From JAYZDK01 sp964604165 (lineage in GTDB: Bacteria; Myxococcota_A; UBA796; CAJQPC01): DNA of 64,000 nt. The position numbers were made by a program, and so were the translations under genes. Position 1 is the stretch's first letter, and the number at the start of each line of letters is the position of its first letter. Where the stretch lies: positions 1 to 64,000 of the forward strand of contig CAZRYF010000009.1 in the NCBI GenBank assembly GCA_964604165.1, written 5' to 3'. The notes below the pieces were generated by a model. It had not been told where the DNA came from, made no database searches, and saw nothing but the letters and a program-made list of their open reading frames with translations. Positions 43,170 to 51,244 of this stretch are shown in pieces.

Positions 43170-44426
43170 GTGCTCCTCTGTTTTCTGCTGCTCCTCGGAG
43201 CAGAGGCTGCCTCCCCACAGCCCGACCCTCTGCCGTCCGACGACCCCCGCCTGCGAGCCCAGGCCTACCGTTCCCTGGGAGATGCCGGGGAGGCCGCTTC
43301 CCTGGAAGTGTTGGCCCGGCAGATCACCCACGAACAGGACCCGGGGGCACGGGCGGCTGCCCGCGATGCCATGGCACGGCTCCAGCTGTCCGAGGCGGAG
43401 CTCCAAGGCGCGCTGAAGTCAGCCGAGGCGCCTGTGGCCCGGGCCTGGGCCGCTCACTGCCTGGGGCGCTACCCGGGTCCAGTGACAGTGCATGCGCTCA
43501 TGGAAGCAGCGACTGACCCAGAACCACAGGTGCGCCGAGAGGTCTACGAGTCCCTGGGAGGGCTCGGGGACCGCGCCGCGCTGGACACGTTGATGGGAGC
43601 TGCTACCCGGGATCCCTCGGTGGCTTTGCGGGCGGTGGCTGAGCAGGCCACGCGCACCCTGGTGGGCCGTGACCGCCAAAGGACAGATGTGCCCACCCAG
43701 CTTGCCCTGTTGCAGTCGGGCACAGCGGAACAACAGGCCGCCGCCGCAGCAACTCTGGGCCAGGCAGGAGACTGGCGTGCCGTTCAGCCCCTGCTGCACG
43801 CGGCGTCCACAGGCCCCGACCCCCTCGCCCTGGCAGCGCTGACTGCCCTCGGAGAGCTGGGGGACCTGCGGGCGGTCCCATCTCTGGTCAAGCAGGTCGA
43901 AGAGGGCACTGGTTCGACCCGGTACCATGCCATCGGGGCTCTCGCAAAACTGGGTGACGAGTCCTCCGTGGAGACTCTGGAGGATCTCTTTTCAGATGTG
44001 GACCCCCTGGCGCGGCAGTTCGCCTTGCGAGCCCTCTTCTGGATGCAGGCCGCCGAGGTGGTGCAACGGGTGGAAGTGCTGCTCAAAGACCCAGATGAGC
44101 GGGTTCGTACCGAGTTGATGCTCGGACTGGCCTCCACGGATCCCGAAAAGCGAGCGCCCCTGCTAAGGCAGGCCATTAGAGATCCATCCCCTTTTCTAAG
44201 GTCAGAGGCGGCCCGGCTTCTTGAGGGCCAACGGGATCCCGAGACTGCGAATGCCCTTCTTCATGCCTTGGAGGACAGAGACCCGCTGGTGCGGATTATC
44301 GCCGCCCAATCCCTTGCTGCCCACGGAGAACCCCGGGCTGTGGCCCCCCTGGAAAAACTCGTAGACCGCACACGCGCGGACGAAGAAAGGGCCGCCTACA
44401 AAAAGGCCCTGGAGCAGCTGCAGTAG
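43170..44426 (+). CDS. HEAT-repeat protein, exported
   Basis: A 418-residue protein with a signal-like start (MLLCFLLLLGAEAAS) and about ten HEAT/PBS-lyase repeats of around 30 residues: pattern D-P-x-V-R-x-x-A-x-x-A-L-G-x-x-G (DPEPQVRREVYESLGGLGDRAAL, DPLALAALTALGELGDLRAV, DPLARQFALRALFWMQAAEVV, DPDERVRTELMLGLAST). HEAT arrays are protein-binding scaffolds. GTG 43170 lies 6 bases after the bactofilin-like stop, so the two genes are co-transcribed. Periplasmic location is inferred from the signal. Partner unknown. Confidence 0.75.
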   Translation: MLLCFLLLLGAEAASPQPDPLPSDDPRLRAQAYRSLGDAGEAASLEVLARQITHEQDPGARAAARDAMARLQLSEAELQGALKSAEAPVARAWAAHCLGRYPGPVTVHALMEAATDPEPQVRREVYESLGGLGDRAALDTLMGAATRDPSVALRAVAEQATRTLVGRDRQRTDVPTQLALLQSGTAEQQAAAAATLGQAGDWRAVQPLLHAASTGPDPLALAALTALGELGDLRAVPSLVKQVEEGTGSTRYHAIGALAKLGDESSVETLEDLFSDVDPLARQFALRALFWMQAAEVVQRVEVLLKDPDERVRTELMLGLASTDPEKRAPLLRQAIRDPSPFLRSEAARLLEGQRDPETANALLHALEDRDPLVRIIAAQSLAAHGEPRAVAPLEKLVDRTRADEERAAYKKALEQLQ

Positions 44427-44439
44427 GTCCCGCTACCCC

Positions 44440-44745
44440 AAAAGGGGAAACGGTTCGCCCTGGACGTTTCCGAGGTCAGGGCAAACCGTTTCGAGTGAGG
44501 GAGGTGGCTTTGGGCTCCAGTCTCGGGGCCCCGGGGCGCATGAGGCAACAATACCGACAACCAACCAGACCCTCCTCCAAAAAAATCCGGGGTCGTCTCT
44601 CCTCCTGGGTATTGCAATACAGCGCTGCTCCGGAAAATACCGCCGAATGGATCCCGCGACCTCGGACCATCAGGGCCAAGGCCCAGGTTCTGTCCGCGTT
44701 CTCTCCGGCGACTCGGCTCCCAGAGACTGAAGCCCAAAGCCTTGA
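44440..44745 (-). ncRNA. Candidate structured small RNA in a 372-bp gene-free stretch
   Basis: No gene is supported in 44427-44798. On the minus strand GGCTTTGGGCTTCAGTCTC (44727-44745) pairs along all 19 positions with the segment at 44507-44525 if one G-U is allowed; on the plus strand the same position is a C-A mismatch. Inside are GGGCC-TT-GGCCC within a GGAC/GTCC stem, a perfect 12-bp palindrome GTATTGCAATAC, and a run of seven T. The strong hairpin at 44448-44491 would end the RNA. A long closed rod with bulges is reminiscent of 6S RNA, but I cannot match conserved 6S sequence. It could also be an extended 3' region of the PilZ gene. Confidence 0.4.
44448..44491 (-). terminator. Strong 15-bp stem-loop between convergent genes
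   Basis: Arms at 44448-44462 and 44477-44491 (AAACGGTTYGCCCTG with its complement) enclose a 14-nt loop. The one non-Watson-Crick position is G-U if transcribed from the minus strand and C-A from the plus strand, so it is best read as minus-strand RNA. Beyond it on the minus strand comes CCCCTTTTGGGG. It follows the candidate structured RNA and lies 21 bp past the HEAT gene stop. Confidence 0.55.
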
Positions 44746-44798
44746 TGTTTGCTGATCGAACGACTCTCCTCCAAGATCGAACGAACAACAATGCAGGT

Positions 44799-45158
44799 TC
44801 AAACGTCCTGCTTTTCCTCCCATTTCGTCAAAAGGTTCTCCACCGCGTTCTTGTCTGCGGGAAGAAGCCCGTCAAACTGCACGCCCATGCCAGGAACCAT
44901 CGGTCCCGAGTCTTCAGGCGTGACCACCCAACGCACGATCCCGTAGGTCTCGATGGGCTTGCGGCGTTCGGGAATCCGGAACCGAAGGCGGAACCGGGTG
45001 CCGAGCGCCAGTGGCTCTTCCGTCTGCAGGAACATGCCCCCAATGGACACATTCGCGGTGTAGTCGATGAGGAAGTCTTCGGTGCTGTTGTACTCCACCA
45101 TGACTCGAATCGGCAGACGCTTGTTGATCCTTCGTTCGATTCCGACGGGAGTGGTCAT
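44799..45158 (-). CDS. PilZ domain protein
   Basis: A 119-residue single-domain PilZ protein of the TIGR02266-like myxobacterial type. The c-di-GMP motifs are visible: RRINKR (residues 9-14, matching RxxxR) and NVSIGGMF (36-43, matching D/N-x-S-x-x-G). The rest is a beta-barrel ending in a helix (ADKNAVENLLTKWEEKQ). It probably binds cyclic di-GMP and could affect pili, motility or polysaccharide (inference). AGGA 8 bases before ATG 45158 favours it over ATG 45173. A 5-bp stem-loop with short T-tracts overlaps its stop. Confidence 0.88.
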   Translation of the reverse strand: MTTPVGIERRINKRLPIRVMVEYNSTEDFLIDYTANVSIGGMFLQTEEPLALGTRFRLRFRIPERRKPIETYGIVRWVVTPEDSGPMVPGMGVQFDGLLPADKNAVENLLTKWEEKQDV

Positions 45159-45300
45159 TTGCAGGTTCCTCATGTTCTTCCCATCGACCCTTTCGCGGGG
45201 AATGTTTAGCGGTGTCCCGTGACTTTTCCACGATTCGATGACAACTCGCCACCTTGCGCCCTCTGGGACAGGTCCGTATGCTTCACTGCACACCGAATCG

Positions 45301-46689
45301 ATGGCCTCCGCAATGCATCTCCTGACACGCCTCCTTTCCGTTGCACTCGCCCTGGGGGTGACCGGTTGCAACTTCTACGAGGTCTTCCTGGTTTCGGGGC
45401 AGGAACAGGCCAGCTATTCGAACGTGGCCGACGTGATCTTCATTGTGGACAACAGCGGCTCCATGACGAATGAGGCCGAAGCTTTGGCTTTGAATTTCAG
45501 CACGTTCATCGACTACCTGACAGACGAGCAGGAGGGCTCAAACCGCGCAGAGGAAACCCTCTCGGATGCGGTGACGAACTACATCACCTACGTTTCGGAT
45601 CGGGGGCGACTGCTGGACTACCAGCTGGCCATTACCACCACCTCCATCGCCGGTGGACAGGCAGGGGCCGCCGGTGCGCTGGTGGGCAACCCGGACATCA
45701 TCCACAAGCGCTCGGACAATGTGGAGAAGGCCTTCAACAAGAGCCTCTTGTGCCAGGCCACCTGCTGGGACCCAAGCGATCCTTCGAACCCGATGCCCAG
45801 CGACCCGGACTACGAGTGCAACGCGGACGACCCGACGATTCCGGACGCCGCCTCCTACGAGTTCCTGGACTGCGTATGCGGAAGCCAGTCCTGGGAGAGC
45901 GGCGCCGCCTGCGGGGCTGGGGACGAAGAGGGGCTGGAGGCCGCTTTCTTGACGATGTGCCGCACCTTCCCCTTCAACCGCCTGCCCGAAGAGTGCTTTG
46001 ACGAGGTCTACTCCCCCCTCTCCGAAGGGGACATCGAGTCCAACGCAGGCCTGGTTCGAGACGACTCCACTGTGATTTTTGTCATTGTGTCGGATGAGGG
46101 GGACGGCTCCCGCCGCCTGGCAAACCAGGAAGCCGACCCTTCGCCCTACCTGGATCTGCTGGACAAATTCAACATCCGGTACCGCTTTGCGGTCGTGGGA
46201 CCGCCCTATGAGTGCACCGTGGACGAGGAAGGCCGAGAGACCTGCACATTGACCTGCAATTCGGGTGGGGCCACCACTTGGGGCACCGAGCGCTACCAGC
46301 AAGCCGCCCTGGCCACCGACGGGTTCTACAACCACATCAGCGAAGAAGACGCGGGCGGGGACTGCCGTACCAGCCGCTTCTCGGATCACCTGGAGGACCT
46401 GGGGGACCTGCTCAACGCCCTTGTGACCGCCTTTCCGCTGCAGTCTGTGCCGGACATGGCCACCATTCAGGTCTTTGTGGACGGAGAACAGGTGCAGCCA
46501 TCTGTGGCCACGGAGGTGGACAACGTGGACGGCAGCAAAACCACCACCTACGTGGGGGGCTGGCACTACGATTCCTCCCTGAACGCCGTGGTCTTCCACG
46601 AGCCGGACATTCCCGACTACCACCAGTCGGTTCGCATCTACTACCGCCCCCTCGAGGGCATGCCGCGCACTCTGCCCTTTGATTTCTAG
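45301..46689 (+). CDS. VWA-domain lipoprotein
   Basis: A 462-residue exported protein. Lipobox GVTGC (Cys23), then a von Willebrand A domain with an intact metal site DNSGSM (Asp50, Ser52, Ser54) and about twelve cysteines in the middle, several in the insert between 155 and 230, suggesting disulfides outside the cytoplasm. STVIFVIVSDEGDGS (third MIDAS strand region) and FRFAVVGPP-like strands follow; the C-terminal 80 residues are beta-rich (ATIQVFVDGEQVQP, VRIYYRPLEG). Likely a surface adhesion or complex-forming protein. ATG 45313 is an alternative start. The downstream beta-barrel gene follows within 14 bp. Confidence 0.8.
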   Translation: MASAMHLLTRLLSVALALGVTGCNFYEVFLVSGQEQASYSNVADVIFIVDNSGSMTNEAEALALNFSTFIDYLTDEQEGSNRAEETLSDAVTNYITYVSDRGRLLDYQLAITTTSIAGGQAGAAGALVGNPDIIHKRSDNVEKAFNKSLLCQATCWDPSDPSNPMPSDPDYECNADDPTIPDAASYEFLDCVCGSQSWESGAACGAGDEEGLEAAFLTMCRTFPFNRLPEECFDEVYSPLSEGDIESNAGLVRDDSTVIFVIVSDEGDGSRRLANQEADPSPYLDLLDKFNIRYRFAVVGPPYECTVDEEGRETCTLTCNSGGATTWGTERYQQAALATDGFYNHISEEDAGGDCRTSRFSDHLEDLGDLLNALVTAFPLQSVPDMATIQVFVDGEQVQPSVATEVDNVDGSKTTTYVGGWHYDSSLNAVVFHEPDIPDYHQSVRIYYRPLEGMPRTLPFDF

Positions 46690-46702
46690 GGATGGATTCC
46701 AA

Positions 46703-47389
46703 ATGATCTGCACCACATTGACCGCATTGGGATGGCTCTTTTCCCCCTTGGCATTTGCCCAGGACCCGGTGGACCTGGGTGTGCTCCGAAACTCCGAGGT
46801 CCAGGTGGTCCAGCGGCGAATCTACGCCATGAAGGGAGCCACGGAGATCACGGCAAGCGCAGGGGTGATTCCATTTGACCCCTACACGATCGCTCCCAAG
46901 GCCCAGATCTCCTACGGCAAGCACAGCAGCGAGTCCATGGCCTGGGAAGTCCAGGCCGGGGCGGGCTACGGGCTGAAGAACGCGACCTACCGCACCCTGG
47001 ACTCGCCGGCATATGGCAAGGTTCCGGAGGCCTACCGGTACCTGGGGAGCGTGACGGGTGGGGTGTTGTGGACCCCGGTCTACGCCAAGATGAACTACCA
47101 GGGCCAGCGGGTCTTCCACCACAGCCTGTACGTGCCGGCGGTGATGGGTGCCACGGTGGAACAGACCGTGGATGAGAACCTGGTGTCCAACACCATGGAC
47201 AGGTTCTCCGTGGCCCCGACGCTCGGTGTGGGGCTGGGGGCGCGGATCTTCCTCCATGATGGAAAGGCGGTGCGCATCGAGCTTCGAGACGACTGGATGG
47301 TGCAGAAGCGCAGCGGAAGCGACACCTGGGCTCTCAAGCAGAACGTGGGAATCCACGTGGGCTACTCGTTGATCTCGGGTGGCAAGTGA
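46703..47389 (+). CDS. Outer-membrane beta-barrel protein
   Basis: A 228-residue exported protein with signal peptide (MICTTLTALGWLFSPLAFAQ) and alternating hydrophobic strands typical of a small barrel of the OMBB type found in Myxococcota (TEITASAGVIPFDPYTIAPKAQISYGKH, MAWEVQAGAGYGLKNATY, RFSVAPTLGVGLGARIFLHDG, VRIELRDDWMVQKRSG, NVGIHVGYSLI). GGA 6 bases before ATG 46703 supports the start. It overlaps the next TPR gene by 4 bases. OMBB plus TPR pairs occur in myxobacterial gliding (Glt) clusters, so such a link is possible but unproven. Confidence 0.75.
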   Translation: MICTTLTALGWLFSPLAFAQDPVDLGVLRNSEVQVVQRRIYAMKGATEITASAGVIPFDPYTIAPKAQISYGKHSSESMAWEVQAGAGYGLKNATYRTLDSPAYGKVPEAYRYLGSVTGGVLWTPVYAKMNYQGQRVFHHSLYVPAVMGATVEQTVDENLVSNTMDRFSVAPTLGVGLGARIFLHDGKAVRIELRDDWMVQKRSGSDTWALKQNVGIHVGYSLISGGK

Positions 47390-48864
47390 GCGTGTTCGCT
47401 GCGATTGCGCTCGCGGGCTCCATGGCCCTGGCCCAGCCCACGGATGCACAGTGGGCCCAGGCTTTCGGTGACTACGATGCAGCGATCTCCCGAGGGGACA
47501 AGGCAGCGGGAGCAGATGTGCTGGTGGGCATGTTGGCCAACGAAGATCTTGCGGAATTTCACGGGGAGGTGCTGGTCAACCTGGGGGATGTGCTCAGGTC
47601 CATGGACCTGCACTACGGGGGACTGCTGGCGTATGGGAAAGCCCTGGAGCTTGGGGAGCGAGCACCGTCAGGCACGGTGGAGAAAGCTCTGGAGGCGGCA
47701 GACAACGTGGGGGATCCCGCGCTCTTGGAGCCGGTGTTTGGAGCGGACGTGGGACTCTCCGCAACCGCTGAGGCCCGGTCCCGCATGGCCTGGTTGGCTG
47801 CAAAGGAGAACTACAGGCAAGGGAATTTCGGAGTGGCCCTTGGGATTCTCGCCCTGGTGGACTCCAAGAACGTTCGCTTCGTGGATGCCCAGCACTTGAA
47901 GGGCATCGTGCTCTGCCAGCAAGGGCGGTACGAAAGTGCTCTGGCCCCCCTGCTCACGGCCGAGGCCAAGGCAGACGAAGAGGGCCTGCTCCACGTCATT
48001 CGACTCAACCTTGGTCGGGCCTACTACGGGGCCGGGAACTTTCCCCGGGCGATCGAGTACTACGCAAAAGTGCCTCGTTCTTCACCCTTGTGGTTGCAGG
48101 CCCAGTTCGAGCGGGCCTGGGCCCATTTCCGCCTGGAGGATGTGAGCGGCGCCCTGGGGATTCTTCACACCCAGGTTTCCCCCTTCTTTGAAGAGGAGTA
48201 CCACCCGGAAGCGTGGCTCCTACGCACGTATTCCCTCTTTCTGCTCTGCAAGTTCCCTGAGGCCAGCGTACAGATTCAGGCCTTCCGAGACCGGTACGGT
48301 CCCGTGCGGGATGCCCTGGAGAGCGTGCTGAAGCAGGCGGATGATGGGCAGCTGGTGGGCCAGGTGCGAGCGCTGGCGGAAGGGGGGGAGACCCTGGTTC
48401 CGGCCGAGCTGATCGTGCAGTACCTTGACGAACCTCGCATGCAGTCATCTTTGTCCGCGGTGGACCGAGCCGATGACGAGCTGGCCCGGCTGCAAAATGT
48501 AGTGACCCACGCATTCTCCAGCACCATCTCCAGTTGGGTCCACACCCGGCGACAATCCCTGATCCTGGCGGAGGGCGCCCGGCTTCGGGGCCACCTGGAC
48601 CGGGAGCTGGAGCGAATGAGTGGGATGATCAACGACACGGACATCACCCGCATGGACATCATCCGCCTGGAGAGGCGTCTCTACGAGCAGGCCTCCGCCG
48701 TCGGCAAGATGGCGGACGCCCGGGCCATCGCAAAACGTTCCACCCACGTGCCCCGGGGATGGGTCCACTGGCCCTACGAGGGCGAGTACTGGGCGGACGA
48801 GCTGGGCTATTACCGGGCCGTGCTTGAGCCCGAGTGTCCAGCGGATCTGCGACCGGGGGGCTGA
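47386..48864 (+). CDS. Periplasmic TPR protein with C-terminal aromatic motif
   Basis: A 492-residue protein: a short signal (MSVFAAIALAGSMALAQ), TPR-like repeats from about 20 to 330 (DYDAAISRGDKAAGADVLVGML, KENYRQGNFGVALGILALVD, LNLGRAYYGAGNFPRAIEYYAKV, FERAWAHFRLEDVSGALGIL), a helical segment and the end motif WVHWPYEGEYWADELGYYR. That W-P-x-x-G-E-Y-W-x-D-E-L-G-x-Y ending recurs in TPR proteins of delta-proteobacterial motility clusters as I remember them (GltC/GltE-like); treat this as a suggestion. GTG 47386 overlaps the barrel gene stop. Confidence 0.7.
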   Translation: MSVFAAIALAGSMALAQPTDAQWAQAFGDYDAAISRGDKAAGADVLVGMLANEDLAEFHGEVLVNLGDVLRSMDLHYGGLLAYGKALELGERAPSGTVEKALEAADNVGDPALLEPVFGADVGLSATAEARSRMAWLAAKENYRQGNFGVALGILALVDSKNVRFVDAQHLKGIVLCQQGRYESALAPLLTAEAKADEEGLLHVIRLNLGRAYYGAGNFPRAIEYYAKVPRSSPLWLQAQFERAWAHFRLEDVSGALGILHTQVSPFFEEEYHPEAWLLRTYSLFLLCKFPEASVQIQAFRDRYGPVRDALESVLKQADDGQLVGQVRALAEGGETLVPAELIVQYLDEPRMQSSLSAVDRADDELARLQNVVTHAFSSTISSWVHTRRQSLILAEGARLRGHLDRELERMSGMINDTDITRMDIIRLERRLYEQASAVGKMADARAIAKRSTHVPRGWVHWPYEGEYWADELGYYRAVLEPECPADLRPGG

Positions 48865-48878
48865 CGAGCCTCCAATTT

Positions 48879-49153
48879 GGCCCGACTGGCGGGGGGGATG
48901 CGGCATCCCTCGGCGAAGTCGGGACGATCACCGNNNNNNNNNNNNNNNNNNNNNNNNNNNNNNNNNNNNNNNNNNNNNNNNNNNNNNNNNNNNNNNNNNN
49001 NNNNNNNNNNNNNNNNNNNNNNNNNNNNNNNNNACCGCGGCGGCCCGACTGGCGGGGGGGATGCGGCATCCCTCGGCGAAGTCGGGACGATCACCGACCG
49101 CGGCGGCCCGACTGGCGGGGGGGATGCGGCATCCCTCGGCGAAGTCGGGACCT
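48879..49153. repeat. 63-bp tandem repeat with nested inverted repeats, interrupted by a gap
   Basis: Three full units are visible (starting 48879, 49042 and 49105; exact period 63 bp), identical apart from where the last unit ends, and a 100-N gap lies between the first and second. Each unit holds an outer inverted repeat CCCGACT...AGTCGGG and an inner one GGGATGC-G-GCATCCC. The unit length is 21 codons, so several frames stay open on both strands, but no protein is supported. It lies between two convergent genes, and a related single copy is at 1594-1634. The whole gene-free stretch is 48865-49184. Confidence 0.85.
48934..49033. other. Assembly gap of 100 N inside the tandem repeat
   Basis: One hundred N, the usual placeholder for unknown length. 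The assembler evidently failed in the 63-bp repeat; the real number of units is unknown. Confidence 0.97.
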
Positions 49154-49184
49154 CTTCCTCTTGGGCGACCCGGTGGGTTTCGGG

Positions 49185-50887
49185 TCAGTCCTGGGCTGCA
49201 GCTGGTCCGCCGAGGAGGAGGTAGGCCTTTCCCGCGTTCTCGCCGCCGGCGTCGTTGCGGTTGGCGGAGACGAGAATGTCGTCGTAGCCGTCGGCGTCGA
49301 TGTCGCCGGCTGGGGAGACCCGGGCGCCTGCGTTGTCGCCTTCCGCCTCGCCCGACAGTGGGAGCCCCACCCCGCCCAATGAGAGGATCGGCTCCGCGGC
49401 TTGGAGGTCCCCTCCTCGCACCAGGTAGGCCCTACCGGAGTTGAGTCCCGCCCCGTCATGCTGGCTCGCCCCCACGAGGATGTCATCATAGCCGTCCCCG
49501 TCCACATCCCCGGCGGTGCTGACGGACCCCCCCGCGTTGTCATTGGCGCTCTCTCCCACCAAGACGTGGTCTGCGTCAGCCAGGGACTTGCTGGTTGTCC
49601 CGCCGGTCGGGCCGGGAACCGAATCCCCAAACACCAGGTACGCAGCCCCCGCGTCCCCGCCTGCACCTGCGTCATCATGACCGTAGGCTCCAATGAGGAG
49701 GTCCGAAAAGCCGTCTCCATCCACATCACCGGCCGTGGCGACCGCACCTCCCGCCCCCTCGTCCGCCACCTCTCCGAGGAAGATCACACCGGACACCGCG
49801 CCAAGGGAGTTGCTGGTGCTCCAGCTCCCATACGATTCGCCGAACAACAGGTAAGCCTTGCCCGCCCACTGCCCGTTGCCGTTGTTCCGAGGGGCACCGA
49901 TCAACAGATCGTCTCGCCCGTCCCCCTCCACGTCGCCGGCCCCCGCCACGGCAGATCCTGCCCAGTTGCCGGCACCCTCGCCCAAGAAGCCGAAGTCCGC
50001 CGCACCCAACGACATCTCGCCACTGGAGGCAGGACCGTGGAACCCAACACCAGGTAGGCCTTGCCAGCATCGGTGTCTCCCTCATCCGATCCATAGGCCC
50101 CAATCAGGAGGTCCGGAACCCCATCTCCATCCACGTCCCCCGCTCCGGACACGGACTGCCCGGCATCGTCGTAGGCGCTCTCTCCCAAGAACGCGAAGTC
50201 CGCATCGGCGACCGAGATCTGCCCCCCTTGGGCCGGTAGGGAAGAAGACAGAAACAGGTAGCTCTTCCCGGCACTCGCGCCCGACTGGTTGTTTTCATCC
50301 CCGCTGATCAACAGGTCATCCAGGCCATCTCCATCGAGATCACCAGGAGTGATGACATTGGCGCCCAAAGACTCGTCACCCCCTGCGAACTCCATGTCAC
50401 TTCCCCCGAGGGACCAGTCCCCCCGCATCGACTGCAGAGTGGCGCCCAAGAGCAGGTACCCCCGGCCATGATCGTCGTGCAACTCTGGCGCCCCCACGCC
50501 CACATCCGCCAACCCATCTCCATCCACATCCCCCACACTTCCAAGGCCGTTGCCCGCGAATCCACCCGCGCCCGAAGGCAACAAGCGCACATCCGCATCC
50601 AAGAGCCGCGACGTGCTGATCACCCCATCACAATCCCGATCCACCAGCGGCGTGTCCTGCCCGATTCCCGGCACCGTCCACGCATCAGAATCGTCGCAGT
50701 CCCCATCCTCCACACTGAACCCATCTGAATCGTGATCCACCGTAGAGTCCAAGCCGGTTTCGATGTCCGTTTCTGCCTCCGTGTCCTCGCCCGCGTCCAA
50801 CGCTGTCTCCGCCTCCGAGTCGCTCCACCCGGAACGCGGTGGCACATCCGGAAGACACGAAAAAGCCAGGAGAAGAGAGCACCACAT
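49185..50887 (-). CDS. FG-GAP repeat lipoprotein with an apparent frameshift
   Basis: About 567 codons in two overlapping frames. The N-terminus has a lipobox (LAFSC, Cys10), an Asp/Glu-rich stretch with DHDSDGF and a DCDD MopE-like motif. Then come about seven FG-GAP blades with calcium loops G-D-V-D-G-D-G-x-x-D-L-L-I-G-A, as in integrin alpha-chain propellers. The frame breaks near 50022-50033: LVLGSTVLP continues as SSGEMSLGAADFGFLGE in the next frame, so one base appears to be missing near CCTCC. A sequencing error or a recent mutation are both possible. It is the last gene of the five-gene operon starting at 55030. Confidence 0.8.
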
Positions 50888-50893
50888 TCCCTC

Positions 50894-51244
50894 TCAACTA
50901 TCTTCTTCCCCGCACAACAACCACCAGGTGAGCTTTGTGCGGTCACTCTCAGTCACCCCCCCCGAAGGCGGCATCGTCGGCGCCTCCCCGGTGGCCCGGG
51001 CCAGGATGCGGTCACTCCACTCCCAGGCATCTTTCACCGAGTCGAAGACCACCTCCTCCGGCGCCCCGTTTCGATCCGCAGCCGTGCTCGCGTGGCAGGA
51101 CTGGCAGCTCCCGGTCACAAACCCCTCCCCAAAATCCTCCCAATAAACCGGGGCGGCGTCGATGCAGAGTCCCGTGTCGTCCGGCCCCCCGCAACCCACC
51201 AGCAGCAGTCCGATTGCTCCAACTCCCCCGCTCCAGCTGCTCAC
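50894..51244 (-). CDS. CxxCH lipoprotein (c-type cytochrome-like)
   Basis: A 116-residue lipoprotein: lipobox LLVGC (Cys18), then one haem-c motif CQSCH (47-51) in EGFVTGSCQSCHAST. MPPSGGVTESDRTKLTWWLLCGEE at the end has the methionine-proline pair that often gives the distal haem ligand in small c-type cytochromes. Haem attachment is inferred from the motif. GTG 51244 overlaps the DUF1501 gene stop. This single-haem protein could take electrons from, or pass them to, the CxxCH protein of the same operon. Confidence 0.75.
   Translation of the reverse strand: MSSWSGGVGAIGLLLVGCGGPDDTGLCIDAAPVYWEDFGEGFVTGSCQSCHASTAADRNGAPEEVVFDSVKDAWEWSDRILARATGEAPTMPPSGGVTESDRTKLTWWLLCGEEDS

Noticed and set aside
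44495..44755. Short plus-strand frame in the gene-free stretch
   Set aside because: No ribosome site or domain, and it lies inside the paired RNA-like structure.
48879..49153. CRISPR array
   Set aside because: Units are directly adjacent with no unique spacers, the 63-bp period is wrong and no cas genes are present.
48824..49444. Open frames on both strands across the tandem repeat and N gap
   Set aside because: They arise because the period is a multiple of three; they cross unknown bases, have no start signals and match no protein.
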